NCBI GenBank assembly: GCA_000349905.1
Contig: KB722759.1
Span: forward strand, 34,893 to 83,742
Reading direction: 5' to 3'
From: Volvariella volvacea V23
Lineage: Eukaryota > Basidiomycota > Agaricomycetes > Agaricales > Pluteaceae
Length of the DNA stretch: 48,850 nt
Shown in pieces: positions 35,984-47,528 of the stretch (its first letter is position 1; each line of letters starts with the position of its first letter). Under the pieces are notes generated by a model. That model was given only the letters and a program-made list of their open reading frames with translations, ran no database searches and was not told the origin of the DNA. The position numbers were made by a program, and so were the translations under genes.

Positions 35984-38755
35984 ATGCCAAACACCCTACC
36001 CTTGCGCCTGGAGAATGACGACGACAACTCTCATCCTTGCTCGTTTCACGGAGGTGTTGACAACCAACTTGACTGGCTGAACTTCTCAAATATTCAGTCG
36101 AGGCGAACGGTCTCCAGCATCGTCGCGGACGACCAACCAACCAGCTTCTGTTACCCCGGCTTCACCGAAATCCATCCCCGCAACCCTACAACACACCACA
36201 TTGCAACGCACGCATCCCTTCATGCGATACAGCCCTCAGAAACGCACGCTCGGACCATTACCCAGCGTTTAGGTCTGAAGAGCATTAAAACGACTTGGCT
36301 TTGGTTTTCACTCGTTCTCATCCAATGCCTCATCTCCTCGTGCGCCGTATTCGCAGTTCCGTTGGCCGGCAGTGGTATTTATAAACGCTTATCGATTGCC
36401 ATGCGCGATAGTAACGACTACGCGAATAGCCTTTCTGGAGACTCCGCTGCAACCAACGGCTTCGCCACCAAGCGTACAATCTCGAGGGGTGTGGGGTCAT
36501 GGTTAGAGTCTCGACAGTTTGCGTCTGGCAATAGTGGGTCGAATGATGGCAATTCTAGTTCGGGTGTTCCACCTCAACTATGGGTACGTGTTCAGTTCAA
36601 ATCACTGATTCTCGCTGTCATCGTTTACGTTCTTCGGAGCTCCACTTCTTTTGCCCGCAATACCCTTTAATTCTTTCATCTTCATTCTCCCTTTGTTCCT
36701 CTCGTACCAAGTTGGGCATAACTAACGATTGTCTTTCTAATAGATTCCCATTATCATCGTGGCGCTCTTAGTCTTAGCCACCGCTATCATCACCTGGTCC
36801 AAAAGGACCCTTCGTAGGAGTATAGCGAATCTATCTGGGGGCACGACCGGTCAAGATAATGTCCGCAACGTCACAGCTGAACAATTAGCGAATGGGGGTG
36901 GTAACGGATCTTCAACATCCAACGTCGGACCGGACGGAAGGCCAAGGAGATCTAGGAGGCCTAGAAGAACTCCGTCTCAAGTTTCCACAAAATCCCTTCC
37001 TGCGTACATGAGAGAACCTGGAGAGGAAGAGGTAGTCATTTATAGGTGAGGGTTAATGAATTTAGTCATCTTTCGCCTTTCTCAACATGTTCGGGTGGTG
37101 TCCCCGTGATCAGAGCCCCTGAGGATGAGGCATCTGCAACGACTTCCAGATCTACATTAAGAACCATTGACGAAGCCAACAACTCTTCTCACTCACGAAA
37201 TGACTCAATGACATATCCACGAATGCCCAATATGCCGAATACACTCCCGCTACTGCAAGATGATTCCAGTATGGACCTGTCGCGCCCACCTGGGATGGAC
37301 GGTCCCCGCGCAAGCATGGATACGCTCGATGGAGACAGTTCGGGTGATACCACGTCCCTTATCCGCGCCCGATCCAATTCGTCTTCAGGGCCCGACGCAA
37401 GAGGGGAAGCGCCGCCATACTTCGAAGTCGTGGACACGGGAGCTGACAGTACTCAAATACAAAGAAGCGCACCAAACTCTCCGTCCGGCTCGCCGCCTGC
37501 GGAATCCACAACGCAGTTGGAGAGGTCTACATCACCTACCACCCCATCGCCTACTACCCCACCACCTACAGACACACGACGTCGATCCGGCATTCGCTCG
37601 CTCTTTGGCGGACTTCCTGGTATCGGTTCATCAAGTCATCGCCCACAAGCATCTCAATCCTCACATGCTCGGGTCGGCTCTACAGCCTCTGCAACTTCAT
37701 CTGTTTTATCCGCAAGTCCTTCCAACACCCCAAGTGCCATTAATGGTGCAGCCGGAAGACCAGGTCGTCACCGCCCGAATCAATCCTCAACATCCCTAAT
37801 AAGCGTCTCTGCCTTTCGCAACACCTTTACCAACAACTCCTCTTCCCGTGTCAACAATCAGCTCAGCTCTCCGTCTGCCATCTCACTCAACTCAATATCA
37901 TCACCCCTCACGCATACATTAGTCAAATCGGAATTCACTTATCCCAAATCTGGCCCTACACCCGACCAAATGAAACTATTAGCTTCAAGAGATTCAATTG
38001 TAAGATTCGGTATACCCTATGGGCCGGACGCTATCGCTGCCTATGCGTCGAGAGTGGATCTACCTTCTGCTCCTCCGCCGACCTTCGATTTTGGTGCTTC
38101 TGGCAGCACGGATCCTGGATCAAGTTCGGGAGCTGGTTTGAGTGTACCATCGCCCGCAAGACCTCACGCGCGTTCAATGTCATCTGCTTCGTCTCCACTC
38201 TCAAATGCTCATGATCCGCCCTCGCGGTCTAATACGCAGTCTGGCGCCCATTCGCGTTCGCACTCTCAATCAGAGGTGCAAATGCCGACGCATAGCACAC
38301 AAGATAACACGCAAAACACGCAGCCTCCCACGGCATCAACTTCATCCTCTTTCGGGTACAGAATGCCGGCAGAATCACGAGGAAGTTCGTATTCGTTGCA
38401 TTCATTCGCCACCGCTGTGGAGTCTTTGCCTCCCGGGGGAAGGAATACGGCGATGTCTGGCAGGACCGGAACTGTTCCGGACATGGGCACAGGATCGAGT
38501 AGCAGTGCTAGCAGTAGCACAGGAAGGGGCATGGACGGGTTTGACGAATTTGGGCAGTACCAAGATGCAATTCAAGGAGAAGGGGGGGTGAGCGTTAACG
38601 GTGGTGGGAAGGCCACTGTAAATGGGGATGATGATAACGGTTCTACAAAATTCCCAGCCTCGTTGGCGGACACGCTTTCTTATACACCGACGATGACGTC
38701 TGCAGTTTCTCAACATGCCAGAGAGGACACTGATAGAACGGTTATGGGAGCATAG
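35984..38755 (+). CDS. membrane protein with long Ser/Pro-rich cytoplasmic tail, function unknown
   Basis: Three exons, 847 residues: 35984-36583, 36744-37045, 37114-38755. A first hydrophobic stretch (WLWFSLVLIQCLISSCAVFAV, about residues 103-123) may be a signal anchor; the second (IPIIIVALLVLATAIITW, about 201-218) is a clear membrane segment, followed by basic residues (KRTLRRS). The loop between them is Ser/Gly/Asn-rich. The tail of over 600 residues is rich in Ser/Pro/Thr, with PPYFEV, RRRSGIRSLFGGLPG and one ordered island, EFTYPKSGPTPDQMKLLASR then IVRFGIPYGPDAIAAYA. That island is the best family marker. The layout (short outside part, one main membrane span, long disordered inner tail) is like fungal signalling or wall-sensor proteins, but this is inference. 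The start is the first in-frame ATG; the frame is open further up. Confidence 0.78.
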
Positions 38756-40005
38756 TTGGAGTTGTCAGCGTAAGCACTGGCCGTATGACACACGTTCAAT
38801 TCACTTCTACTTCCACATCTTCTGTTCAGCTTGGACTGCCCCTATTTTCTGACATCAAATTGCCCTTTGTATTCTATTAGTTTTGTTCTTTCGTTTTTAT
38901 GTTGTGCTAGGATGATGTACAGAATGTTTTTCTATTCTGTTGAATGATCTAGTAGTATTTATTGAATTTTTGATATATGCATATACAGATACAGTTGACG
39001 CTAATAATCTTCTTTCCTTTAGTCTCGAAGTTGGAGCTCGCATGCATCATCTCGTTCATAAGCACACACGGTTAATTATTCGATCAAAACAGGAAACTTC
39101 AAGAAACGAACTGTTGAAAGGCTCTGCTGAGAGATTGTCACCCTGTAGATATTTTGCCTCGTTTTGCACCGACCATCGCGATGTTCACATGGCCGCGGAT
39201 CACCATCATCGCTCGGTCTCCAACGGGCTTTCGCCTCGATTGGGCCATCAAACCCGAGGTATTGGTTTTTGACACAGAAACGTGCTCCCGCCCTTACTGA
39301 GCTTATTGTTGGATAACAGGACAAAAAGTCAGAAATCTAAAGTCGTCGGGGAAGAATAAAGCACGACACTCAAGAGGCTTGAACTCAAGTTGTTCAAAAG
39401 GACACGCTTCATGTGAGGGCTCATTGATTAGTATTCTCGTTGCTGTTGGCCCGGGACAATTAGTGAGTTGATTACGATTATATATGGTCCCGTTGGAGGA
39501 TTGGTAATTGCAATCGTATCTTAGTGCACGGATTATTCAGTTGGAGCTGCTGATGGAGTTCAACAGGCTGTCAAATTCCCTTTTCATTTGGTGGCAGGTG
39601 ACGGTATAGAAGAGGATTGTCCAGAATCGGAACTGTACCTCCCAGGCTGAGCGCCGGTGTGGACACTTAGCGGGTATATCAGCCAAGAGGTACGTATCGA
39701 AATCATTTGTCACTTGGTGGCTCTATTTGTAATTGATAGAAGTACATGGTGGCGGGTTTCAGGGAGAATGTCGGCTTCTGGGATCTGGACCAGGACCATC
39801 ATCGCGATGTACACATGTTACAAGGTTCCTCTGGCCAACGCCTCATAGCGTCTTGGGTGAAAATGCTATATATAACCCCGGAGGTGGAGACTAAATTCCA
39901 GACTTTAAAACTCGCCTCGCCTCCTAAAGTGGACTGTACTCCTCTTGGCCTTGCGACTCGACCAGCTCTAACGTACCCAGCCTTTCTTCGTCAGTTTGAT
40001 CTCTA
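38756..40005. other. intergenic region before the hydrolase array
   Basis: No coding signal. Its right end holds the core promoter motif of hydrolase A (39862-39876). Confidence 0.5.
39862..39876 (+). promoter_or_regulatory. TATA-type core promoter of hydrolase A
   Basis: AATGCTATATATAAC, 130 bases before the ATG at 40006. The same motif (without one TA) stands 131-144 bases before the starts of hydrolases B and C. Confidence 0.6.
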
Positions 40006-41334
40006 ATGTCAAGCCAGGTTTCGAAAAAACGCGGTTTTGGAGAGGTGACTTGGCTGGAAACGGTACAAGTTGTCGGTTTGGTCGCACTGCTTCGTACGTT
40101 TGGGCCAACTTCTCCACCACAAACCATCTAATTTCCTGACCGTATTACATCGTAGCTGCTGTGCTTATTCGTAGTTATCTCGCTTCCCTCGTTTCCCGCA
40201 ACTCAACCAAACCATGGAGACGCGTACTCTCGGATTCCGCGTCCCAATACCTTTCACGGCATTGCAATACCCAACAAACTCAATTCATCTTGAGAAAGTC
40301 CTCTTTAAATACTTATAAGGACTGGATGAAGAAGAAAAACTTACCGATTAATGTTGAAGAGGTTGGACAAGGTACCACTAGATTGCTGTGGATAGGGCGT
40401 AGGCAGACACAGGTTTTGCTCTATTGCCATGGTGAGTGGGACATCTAAAAAGCTGCCTGATCAGCTGCCTGATCGATCCACATACTTTCCTGTCATGCGT
40501 AGGAGGAGCATTCGCCATGCCGTTGCTAGACTTTATGCTGGATTTCTTGGCGTACACTCAGGATGGTCTCAAGGCCAAGAGAGTTGACGCGAGCGTTGCG
40601 ATATTAAACTACTGTAAGTCTCTCACCCGTCGTTGACCATTCTGCCATAGGGCTACCACTCACCTTGCTACTCTATAGCCGTCATTTCCGAGAAAGTCTT
40701 CCCAAGCCAACTCGAAGAGATTTCTGCCGCGCTCTCCCATCTTATCGAATCGGGCACTAAACCGGAAGATATCCAACTCATTGGCGACTCTGCTGGGGGA
40801 AACCTTATCCTCCAGCTCATTTCGCACATCATTCACCCACTCCAGGGTGTCCCAACTCTCTCGCTACCAGGTCGTCTTGGTGGCGTGTTACTGATTTCAC
40901 CGTGGACATCATTGCAAGTCGAACCCAGACTTATAACCACACATCCAGCCAACGGAACAGATATCATCAACTTCAGAGGCCTCTTGGAGTGGGGTCAGGC
41001 CGTGCTCGACGATGTCCCAGAATCTGGAGTGCCATACGTAGATCCCATACGCGCTCCTGAATCTTGGTTCGATGGAATCAGCAACGTCACGCGACGGGTG
41101 CTGATGACAGCCGGAGAAAAGGAATGTCTGAAGGACAGCGTTGTGGTCGTCGGTGATAGGATTAAAGGGTCGTATCCGGGAGGCGTGGAGCTGATCGTTC
41201 AGAAGGATGCGATTCACTGTGATGCGTTGTGCGATTTCATGATTCCTGGAGGGAAGGACCAGCGGGTTGGGGAAGTGACTCCAATTATCATTTCATGGAT
41301 AGCAGAGGGGTTTAGTGGAACTACTAGTAGTTGA
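40006..41334 (+). CDS. HSL-like alpha/beta hydrolase A (hydrolase_3 type, membrane-anchored)
   Basis: Esterase/lipase of the hormone-sensitive-lipase-like group. Four exons, 376 residues: 40006-40093, 40156-40431, 40503-40613, 40679-41334. The N-terminal hydrophobic stretch around VQVVGLVALLRPAVLIRSYLASLVS suggests a membrane anchor. Catalytic features: oxyanion HGG (121-123, split by intron 2), nucleophile GDSAGG (Ser196), acidic region TAGEKECLKDS and a late His in DAIHCD. It is the first of three tandem copies with the same intron positions (B at 42034, C at 44041), all on the plus strand. The substrate is not known; such enzymes act on short acyl esters or acetylated metabolites. Confidence 0.88.
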
Positions 41335-42033
41335 TTAGGCATGTCTTGGTTATTGCGTGCACCCGTTTTATCGATGCAGATTTGTTTCGCGTCTCGAGCT
41401 ATAGTGCTAATCAGATTCAGGTGAGTACGACTCATCCTCATTGAATTCACTAAGGCTCGCTTTCTGAAGATCATATCCTCAATATCGTTTTCGGTGAAAT
41501 TTTGAGTCAGAATGTGATTGGAGTGTGGTGTTGAGATCTGGTTCGCTCATGCTGGCGTGGATGGTCGAGTTTGGTGCCACTACGCAACTGAATAGAGTAA
41601 CACCTTCATTCTCATACACGAGTTCTTGTACGCTTTCTGTCTGACCAAATAAGTCTCTTCTGATTGTCGACTTGGTGATAGCTTGAAAGGGCCAACAGCG
41701 CTCAACGCATGGTGTGGGGCGATGCTGGTGCTGCGCCCACAGGTAGGTGGAGCGTGCATAGGTCTAGAAAGCCGGCCGGCCTCTTCGGCGAATTGTTGCT
41801 AGCCGAGCCTGTGATCAGGACTGCACACAATTCAAGTCTTCACACTAATCCTCCTAGCGTAAAGCGTAGCTCGTCCTGGACGTCGGAGGCAATGCTATAT
41901 AACCTCGTCACTCAACGCATGAAAGTTCGAATTTCACTCACGTCCTCAAATCCTCGCGTCGATCGCGCCACCTTCATACCCTCTGAAAAGCGCCGAATCT
42001 CTGCTCGACGTCCTTGAACTATCTCGATCTTCA
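41335..42033. other. spacer between hydrolases A and B
   Basis: About 700 bases with no coding signal; contains the promoter of copy B, including the motif at 41891-41903. Confidence 0.55.
41891..41903 (+). promoter_or_regulatory. TATA-type core promoter of hydrolase B
   Basis: AATGCTATATAAC, 131 bases before the ATG at 42034; GTCGGA lies just upstream, as before copy C. Confidence 0.6.
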
Positions 42034-43384
42034 ATGCCAAGTCAGCAAAAGTCAAGAAGGCGCAGTTATGGGGAAGTTACTTGGCTTGAGATTGTACGAG
42101 TTATTGGGGTCGTCATTTGGCTCCGTACGTATGAACCTCTGCCTATCTCGCTAACCTTCTAATCCCGCCATAGCTGTTGTCCTTGCCTATAGTTTGCTCA
42201 CTATCATCCTCTTTTGCAACTCTTCCAAGTCATGGAAGCGTCTCATTGTGGAGGATGCAACTAGATACCTCACCCAGAGCTTCAACATTCAGCAGCTTCA
42301 ATTTCTCATGAGAAAGTCAACTTTTGACGTTTACGAGGAATGGATGAGGACGAAAAGGCTACCAATTGTCATTGAAGAGGTTGGGAAATGTGCTAGATTG
42401 CTGTGGATTGGGCCTAAGCAGCCGGAGAAAGTGGTGCTCTATTGCCATGGTCCGTGTAGGGCCCGAAAGACTGCTTTGTCGATCCACTCATCGTTGTTAT
42501 AAATCACTTATAGGAGGAGCGTTCATACTCCCTTTGCAAACCTCCATGCTGGACTTCATGAAGCACATAGAGGACGAACTTAAAACCAAGGGTATCCTTG
42601 CCAGCGTAGCAGTATTAAACTATTGTACGTTTAGCTTCTTATTCCGTGTTGTATGCGCGTTCCGGAATGACGCCCCCTTCCTGTTTCAATACTCGTCACA
42701 GAGCACATACACTAATCAAACCATCGACGTTACAGCGCTTGTTCCCAACAGGGTCTTTCCTGAACAACTTCAAGAGATTTCTGCAGCGCTCTCCCACCTC
42801 ATCGACTCAGGCATTAAACCAGGGGATATTCAACTGGTAGGCGACTCCGCAGGCGGAAATCTTATCCTTCAGCTCGTCTCACACTTGATACACCCCCTTC
42901 AAGGCGTTCCACTGTCTCGTTATCAAGTCCCCTCGGCGGAGCGTTGTTGGTGTCACCATGGACATCGCTTCAAATCGAACCTAGGCTTGCTGTCACACAT
43001 TCAGCTAATGATACGGATACAATCAACTTTGCGAGACTGCTCGAGTGGGGTCGAAACGTCCTCGTCGATGTTCCTGAATCGGGTGTGCCCTACGTCGATC
43101 CTGCTCGCTGTTCTGAGGCTTGGTTTCAAGGACTCGATAAAGTCGCCAAGCGAGTGTTCATTACGGCCGGAGAGAAGGAGTGTTTGAAGGACGGTATCGT
43201 CGTTGTTGGAGAGAGGATGAAAAAGTGGCATCCAGAAGGCGTGAAACTGATTGTCGAGAAGGACGGGGTCCATTGTGACCCATTGATTAGGATTTTGTTG
43301 GCTGGAGGAAAAGATAAAGACGTTGGCGAGATGATACTAATCATGGTTTCGTGGGTCACCCAAGGGTTTGGTCGCGGTAGTTGA
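42034..43384 (+). pseudogene. HSL-like alpha/beta hydrolase B, frameshifted
   Basis: Middle copy of the tandem array. Exons by comparison with A and C: 42034-42124, 42174-42449, 42514-42624, 42736-43384. HGG and GDSAGG are intact and all junctions match. In exon 4, shortly after GDSAGGNLILQLVSHLIHPLQGVP, one base is missing around 42908-42916 relative to A and C. The upstream frame then runs into unrelated residues and stops at 43187, while the true continuation (LGGALLVSPWTSLQIEP onwards, to the stop at 43384) lies in another frame. Exon 4 has 649 bases where the pattern needs a number two above a multiple of three. So this is a recent pseudogene or a sequence error; the rest shows no decay. 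Confidence 0.8.
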
Positions 43385-44040
43385 GCAATTGTCCACCCAC
43401 GTTATGATTATCAGCGAATTATTTATTGTAAATGCTGTATATTGAATAAGCCTGTAGTATTCCGTTACTCCTTGTATCGTTCGAAGCTTGGCATATGGCA
43501 TTGGCCTAGTACCCACAGGTACCCATCCACACCGCTCTTTTCCGGGGTCAGACGCTGAGTTGATCATCCCGCAAAACGTAGTACACTTATTCCCAAATAT
43601 TTCGTTTGCTTGTAGATGATTAGCGTGTTGTGTTTTTACTTTCCGACCGGTAAACTGGGGTACCTTCAGCCCCTTTGGTATCCCCTCTGGACGGTTTAAA
43701 GTACCACTCGCACGATACATGCGCGTGGCAGAACTGGGTGGGCTGCTTTGTTCGTTAAATGCCGGCTTCTCCGGTGAATACTTGCTGGTGAACCCACATC
43801 ACACCGAGTCCTATCAAAACCAAGACCGCAACACGTACACGAACCTTTCTGAGCCCTTTCATTCCCGGAAGTCGGAATACCCCAAATGCTATATAACACC
43901 ATCTGTTAATCGCCATGAAACTTTGAGCTGGTTCCGCAACACCAACAAAATCTCACTCCACCCGTACTACATACCCTTAACCGTGAAGCGAATCCGCTTT
44001 ATTGGAACGTCTAAACTTCCTGCATTAGGATTTGTCTTTG
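43385..44040. other. spacer between hydrolases B and C
   Basis: About 650 bases; holds the promoter of copy C (motif at 43885-43897). An open frame at 43719-44093 overlaps the start of copy C in another frame and has no family features. Confidence 0.5.
43885..43897 (+). promoter_or_regulatory. TATA-type core promoter of hydrolase C
   Basis: AATGCTATATAAC, 144 bases before the ATG at 44041, identical to the motif before copy B. Confidence 0.6.
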
Positions 44041-45420
44041 ATGTCGGGTCAGGAGTCGAAAAGACGCGCTTACGGAGAGATAAATTGGCTTGAGGTTGCA
44101 CAAGTCATAGGCGTTTATGTCCAACTCCGTACGTATGGACTATCGTCTGCCGTGTCTGCCACGTTCGCTAGTCTTCTAATACCGCGTCCCATTCAAGCTG
44201 TCGTACTTGGCTATTCTCTCCTCAGCTCTCTCGTCTCCCGAAACCCAGCCAAATCATGGAAGCACACGCTTGTCAAGGCTGTAGCTCGGCATTTGATTAC
44301 CAAGTGTAACATCCAACAGTTTCAGTTCATAAGCACGAAATCTACTTTCGAAGATATTTACAAGGGATGGGCGAAAAAGAAAGAACTTCCGTGCGTTGTT
44401 GACGAGATTGGGGAAGGGGCTAAGCTGTTGTGGATTGGGCCCAAGCGGACGGAGAAAGTTCTACTCTATTGTCACGGTACGTGCAGTACTCAGAGATAGT
44501 TAGGCTAACTTGCTTTCTGATTATTATAATATACAACTCGCATTAGGGGGAGCACTCATAGTCCCGCAGCAGGCCTTTGTATTCGACTTTTTGAAATATT
44601 TCCAAGACGAACTCAAGGCGAAAGGGATTGACTTCAGCATCGCAGCCCTACAATACTGTAAGCATTCTCTTGGTTTTTATAACCCCCTCTGCAATATCAC
44701 TTCGAAATGCATGCTTGAACACCTGGGGGGGGCTTTCAATGCGCGTCAAACGGATACTTACTCGCCACTTATTCTACAGCCCTCATCCCCAATAAAGTCT
44801 TTCCGGGCCAACTCAAGGAGATTTCTGCAGCCCTCTCTCATCTCATCGCCTCTGGTGTTCAACCGCAGAACATTCAATTCATTGGCGACTCTGCGGGAGG
44901 GCACCTTATCCTTCAACTCTTTTCTCATTTGATTCATCCCTTCGAGGGAGTTCTGCCTATTTCCCTGTCAGGTCGCCTCGGTGGAGCGCTAATGATGTCG
45001 CCGTGGATATCAATGCAAATCGATCCCGACCTGATAGGCACACACCCAGCGGACTCAACGGACACTCTCAACTTTACGCGTCTCCTCGAGTGGGGTAAAA
45101 ATGTCCTCGCTGACGTTCCGGAATCAGGTGGACCGTACGTGGACGCCGTGCGCAGCCCTGAAGCTTGGTTTGACGGATTAGATCGAGTCGTCGAGCGAGT
45201 GCTTATTACGGCTGGAGAGAAAGAATGTCTGAAGGATAGTATTTTCGTCGTTGGAGAGAAAATGAAGAGGGGGCATCCAAAAGGCGTAGAAGTGATCATC
45301 GAGAAGGATGCCGTTCATTGCGAGATGCTGATCGATTTCATAGTTGCTGGTGGGGGGAAGGAAGTCGGTGAAATGATTAATATCACGACTTCTTGGATTG
45401 CTGAGGGGTTTAGTGAATGA
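44041..45420 (+). CDS. HSL-like alpha/beta hydrolase C
   Basis: Third copy of the array. Four exons, 372 residues: 44041-44128, 44198-44476, 44547-44657, 44780-45420. The N-terminal hydrophobic segment (QVIGVYVQLRPVVLGYSLLSSL) is kept; catalytic parts are CHGGGA (oxyanion, one Gly more in place of Ala/Phe), FIGDSAGGHL, TAGEKECLKDS and DAVHCE. Compared with A it has one extra residue in exon 2 and a shorter end. The GDSAGG region is followed by His rather than Asn (GGH against GGN). All frames are intact, so A and C are the two working copies. Confidence 0.87.
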
Positions 45421-45726
45421 ATGGGCGTGTCCTTGAGAAGGCTAGGCCGCATACAACACAGCGACTTTATTGTTGGCTCACCAGTTCGACGCATTTGAGC
45501 AATGGATGTTGCATTCACACAAATAGCTTCGTTCTATGGCATCGAGATCGGCCCATTAGCCTTCAATCACGGCTAAGCGTGGTGCGTATAATCTAAAGGT
45601 GAGAAGGAACTCATTCACTCTCATTCCGGAGAAGATGCTGCGTTAACATTTCGGATATGAAGGTAAAGGTTACCTGGAATAAACCATGAAGGCAGATACG
45701 TACAACACAAAAGTGCAACACTATTT
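45421..45726. other. convergent spacer
   Basis: 3' flanks of hydrolase C (plus) and the AT-rich gene (minus). No gene seen. Confidence 0.5.
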
Positions 45727-46841
45727 CTATGCTTTCCGTGCCCTCTTACCCACTTTGCCACCATCCTTCGAGCCTGAACTTTCTGAATTGTGTTGGACAC
45801 CTGATGTCCCAGGTGATGATTGCCTAGTTGAGCTTGCACCATGAGACCGTGACCGCTTTCTAGTAGAGGGTTTTGATGTTGCTTGGCTCGCTTTTGCCTG
45901 TTCCTGGGCTGAAGAAACTGATTGGGCCCGAGCCCTGAATTTTCTTGTTGCAGGCTTTGTTTGTGCTGACTTTGTACTAGCCTGAGAGAATGAGGACAAG
46001 AGATTATTTTTGCTCATTTGTGGTGGTGCATTTCCAGGGGCAACATCTTTGAGGGACATTTGCATCCTTAAGAATTGTGCCACTTGTCAAAATCATTTCA
46101 AAACTAATTATAAATATTGACTCACCAATCAATGTGTGCCTTTTTGGACCCTAAGGACTCCTGTTTTGCTGAAGTCACTGTATAGCTTGTAAGACCCAGA
46201 ATCATATCACAATTACACATCTTGATTTTATATAAAGCCTTAAGTTCTTCAATTTCAGAAATAGCTTGGTTAGTGTTCTGCAATGGAAGATGCCTATTTT
46301 TGATATATGATTGAAGAACTTGAGGTGCAAGCTTTCCAAATTGCTATCCCAATAAATAAACCTTGAAACTAGTATCAAATAAGGATAAGTGAAGTAATAA
46401 CACACCTCAATAAACCAAATAATGCCCTGTTCATAGAGATTCCAAGAACTACTGGCAGGCTCATTGACCAAGAAGTTGATAATATCTTGCAGTGCAGTTA
46501 ATGAATATATGTCAAGTATAATAACAGCTTTATCCCTGGCCATTGCACATATATATGCACAAAGATCCCAGCTACTATGTATTTTTTTAGTAAACTGCAA
46601 TAATTAGAATGCTAGAGACTTACCTGAACAAAGATGGATATATATGATATAAAGTGTAAAGAGCCTCTAATGGTGTTAGGACTTGATTAATTACTATAGG
46701 CAATTGTGTTCTTTCTTGCAAGGAATTTGCAATAGATTTAGAAAGAAAAGTGAGTATACAACTCCATGTATCCCTATCTTCTCCTATTGCCTGTAACCAC
46801 TTTAATTCTTGCAATATCAATTGCCTGGCTTTGCATCTATG
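45727..46841 (-). CDS. AT-rich orphan gene, 5' part cut off by an LTR retrotransposon
   Basis: Not recognised. Exons: 46841-46624 (5' incomplete), 46574-46406, 46343-46126, 46066-45727, with canonical GT donors, AG acceptors and consistent phases. The readable part is 314 residues. It is helical and leucine-rich (LQELKWLQAIGEDRDTW, LTPLEALYTLYHIYPSLF, SLTALQDIINFLVNEP), then QFGKLAPQVLQSYIKNRH, and ends in a Ser/Lys/Arg-rich tail (TRKRSRSHG, VGKRARKA) that looks like a nuclear localisation signal. Base and codon use are much more AT-rich than in neighbouring genes, which suggests a different origin, such as a captured or mobile-element gene. The reading frame is open up to 46841, where the LTR begins. 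No ATG can be assigned. Confidence 0.6.
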
Positions 46842-47331
46842 TGTTACGACGGAGAGAATCCGTCAAATCAGCTTGTGTATTCTCGGACTATCATTTCGCT
46901 CTCGAACTTTCTATCAGGACTCAGTTTCATTTCGAGTAATTACAACCGCTTTCAGTAACTACAAAAGCTTTCCTCCATATAGTAGTGTACGCATGTATAA
47001 CTTACGCGTCCATAGCTTACGCGTCCTTAGCCTACGCGTACATATGACTCGAACACCATATTTCCTTCTTAGTCAAACTCGAAAACAGTATAAAAACCTC
47101 TCCTTCTTTAGCGTAGAACTTTAGCTTGACCTCCTGTTCTTTCTTTGTATTCATCTCGTACTTCGCTATGCGAATCCAATCTCGACTTATCTCATTAACG
47201 CCTTTGACGACGGATCGACTCAACATTCTGTTGGCCCCAATCATCCTCATCATCTTACTCGTCTATAATTCAAGAGTGTATCCGCACCTTTGAGTTACGG
47301 ATCAACGCGTTAAGGTAACGTCGCCGTAACA
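46842..47331 (+). repeat. 5' long terminal repeat, 490 bases
   Basis: Starts TGTTACG and ends CGTAACA, perfect 7-base inverted ends with the TG...CA rule. It contains a TATA box (TATAAAAA, 47089-47096) and three ACGCGT boxes upstream of it. The second LTR is not in the window, so borders rest on the inverted ends and the break with the orphan gene. No tRNA-complementary primer site was recognised right after 47331. Confidence 0.75.
47002..47096 (+). promoter_or_regulatory. LTR U3 promoter with three ACGCGT boxes and a TATA box
   Basis: Three copies of TTACGCGT or CTACGCGT spaced about 15 bases (47002-47040) are followed by TATAAAAA at 47089. ACGCGT is the MluI cell-cycle box bound by MBF in yeasts; its use here is inference. 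Confidence 0.5.
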
Positions 47332-47528
47332 TTAGGTCAAGCTCACAAAACTAGACACCCACCGCGGTGAAATCTACCAAACTGGAACAAGGACCGTCAA
47401 GAAGAGTACCGGCATATCGAAGCCACACAGTAGTCCCACAAGAAGCCCACCAATTTGAACCAAATGGAATATATCACCTAGAAAATAGGCCCATCTATTT
47501 TGAAACTGTATCATGAAGGTGGCGGTTC

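Noticed and set aside
37260..37799. 179-codon plus-strand frame
   Set aside because: Frame shadow inside the membrane protein's third exon.
43719..44093. 124-codon plus-strand frame before hydrolase C
   Set aside because: Overlaps the promoter motif and the start of hydrolase C in another frame; no similar frame stands before hydrolases A or B.
46842..47331. LTR as a simple promoter of the orphan gene
   Set aside because: The orphan gene runs on the minus strand and is open at the border, so the LTR interrupts it; its TATA box points to the plus strand.
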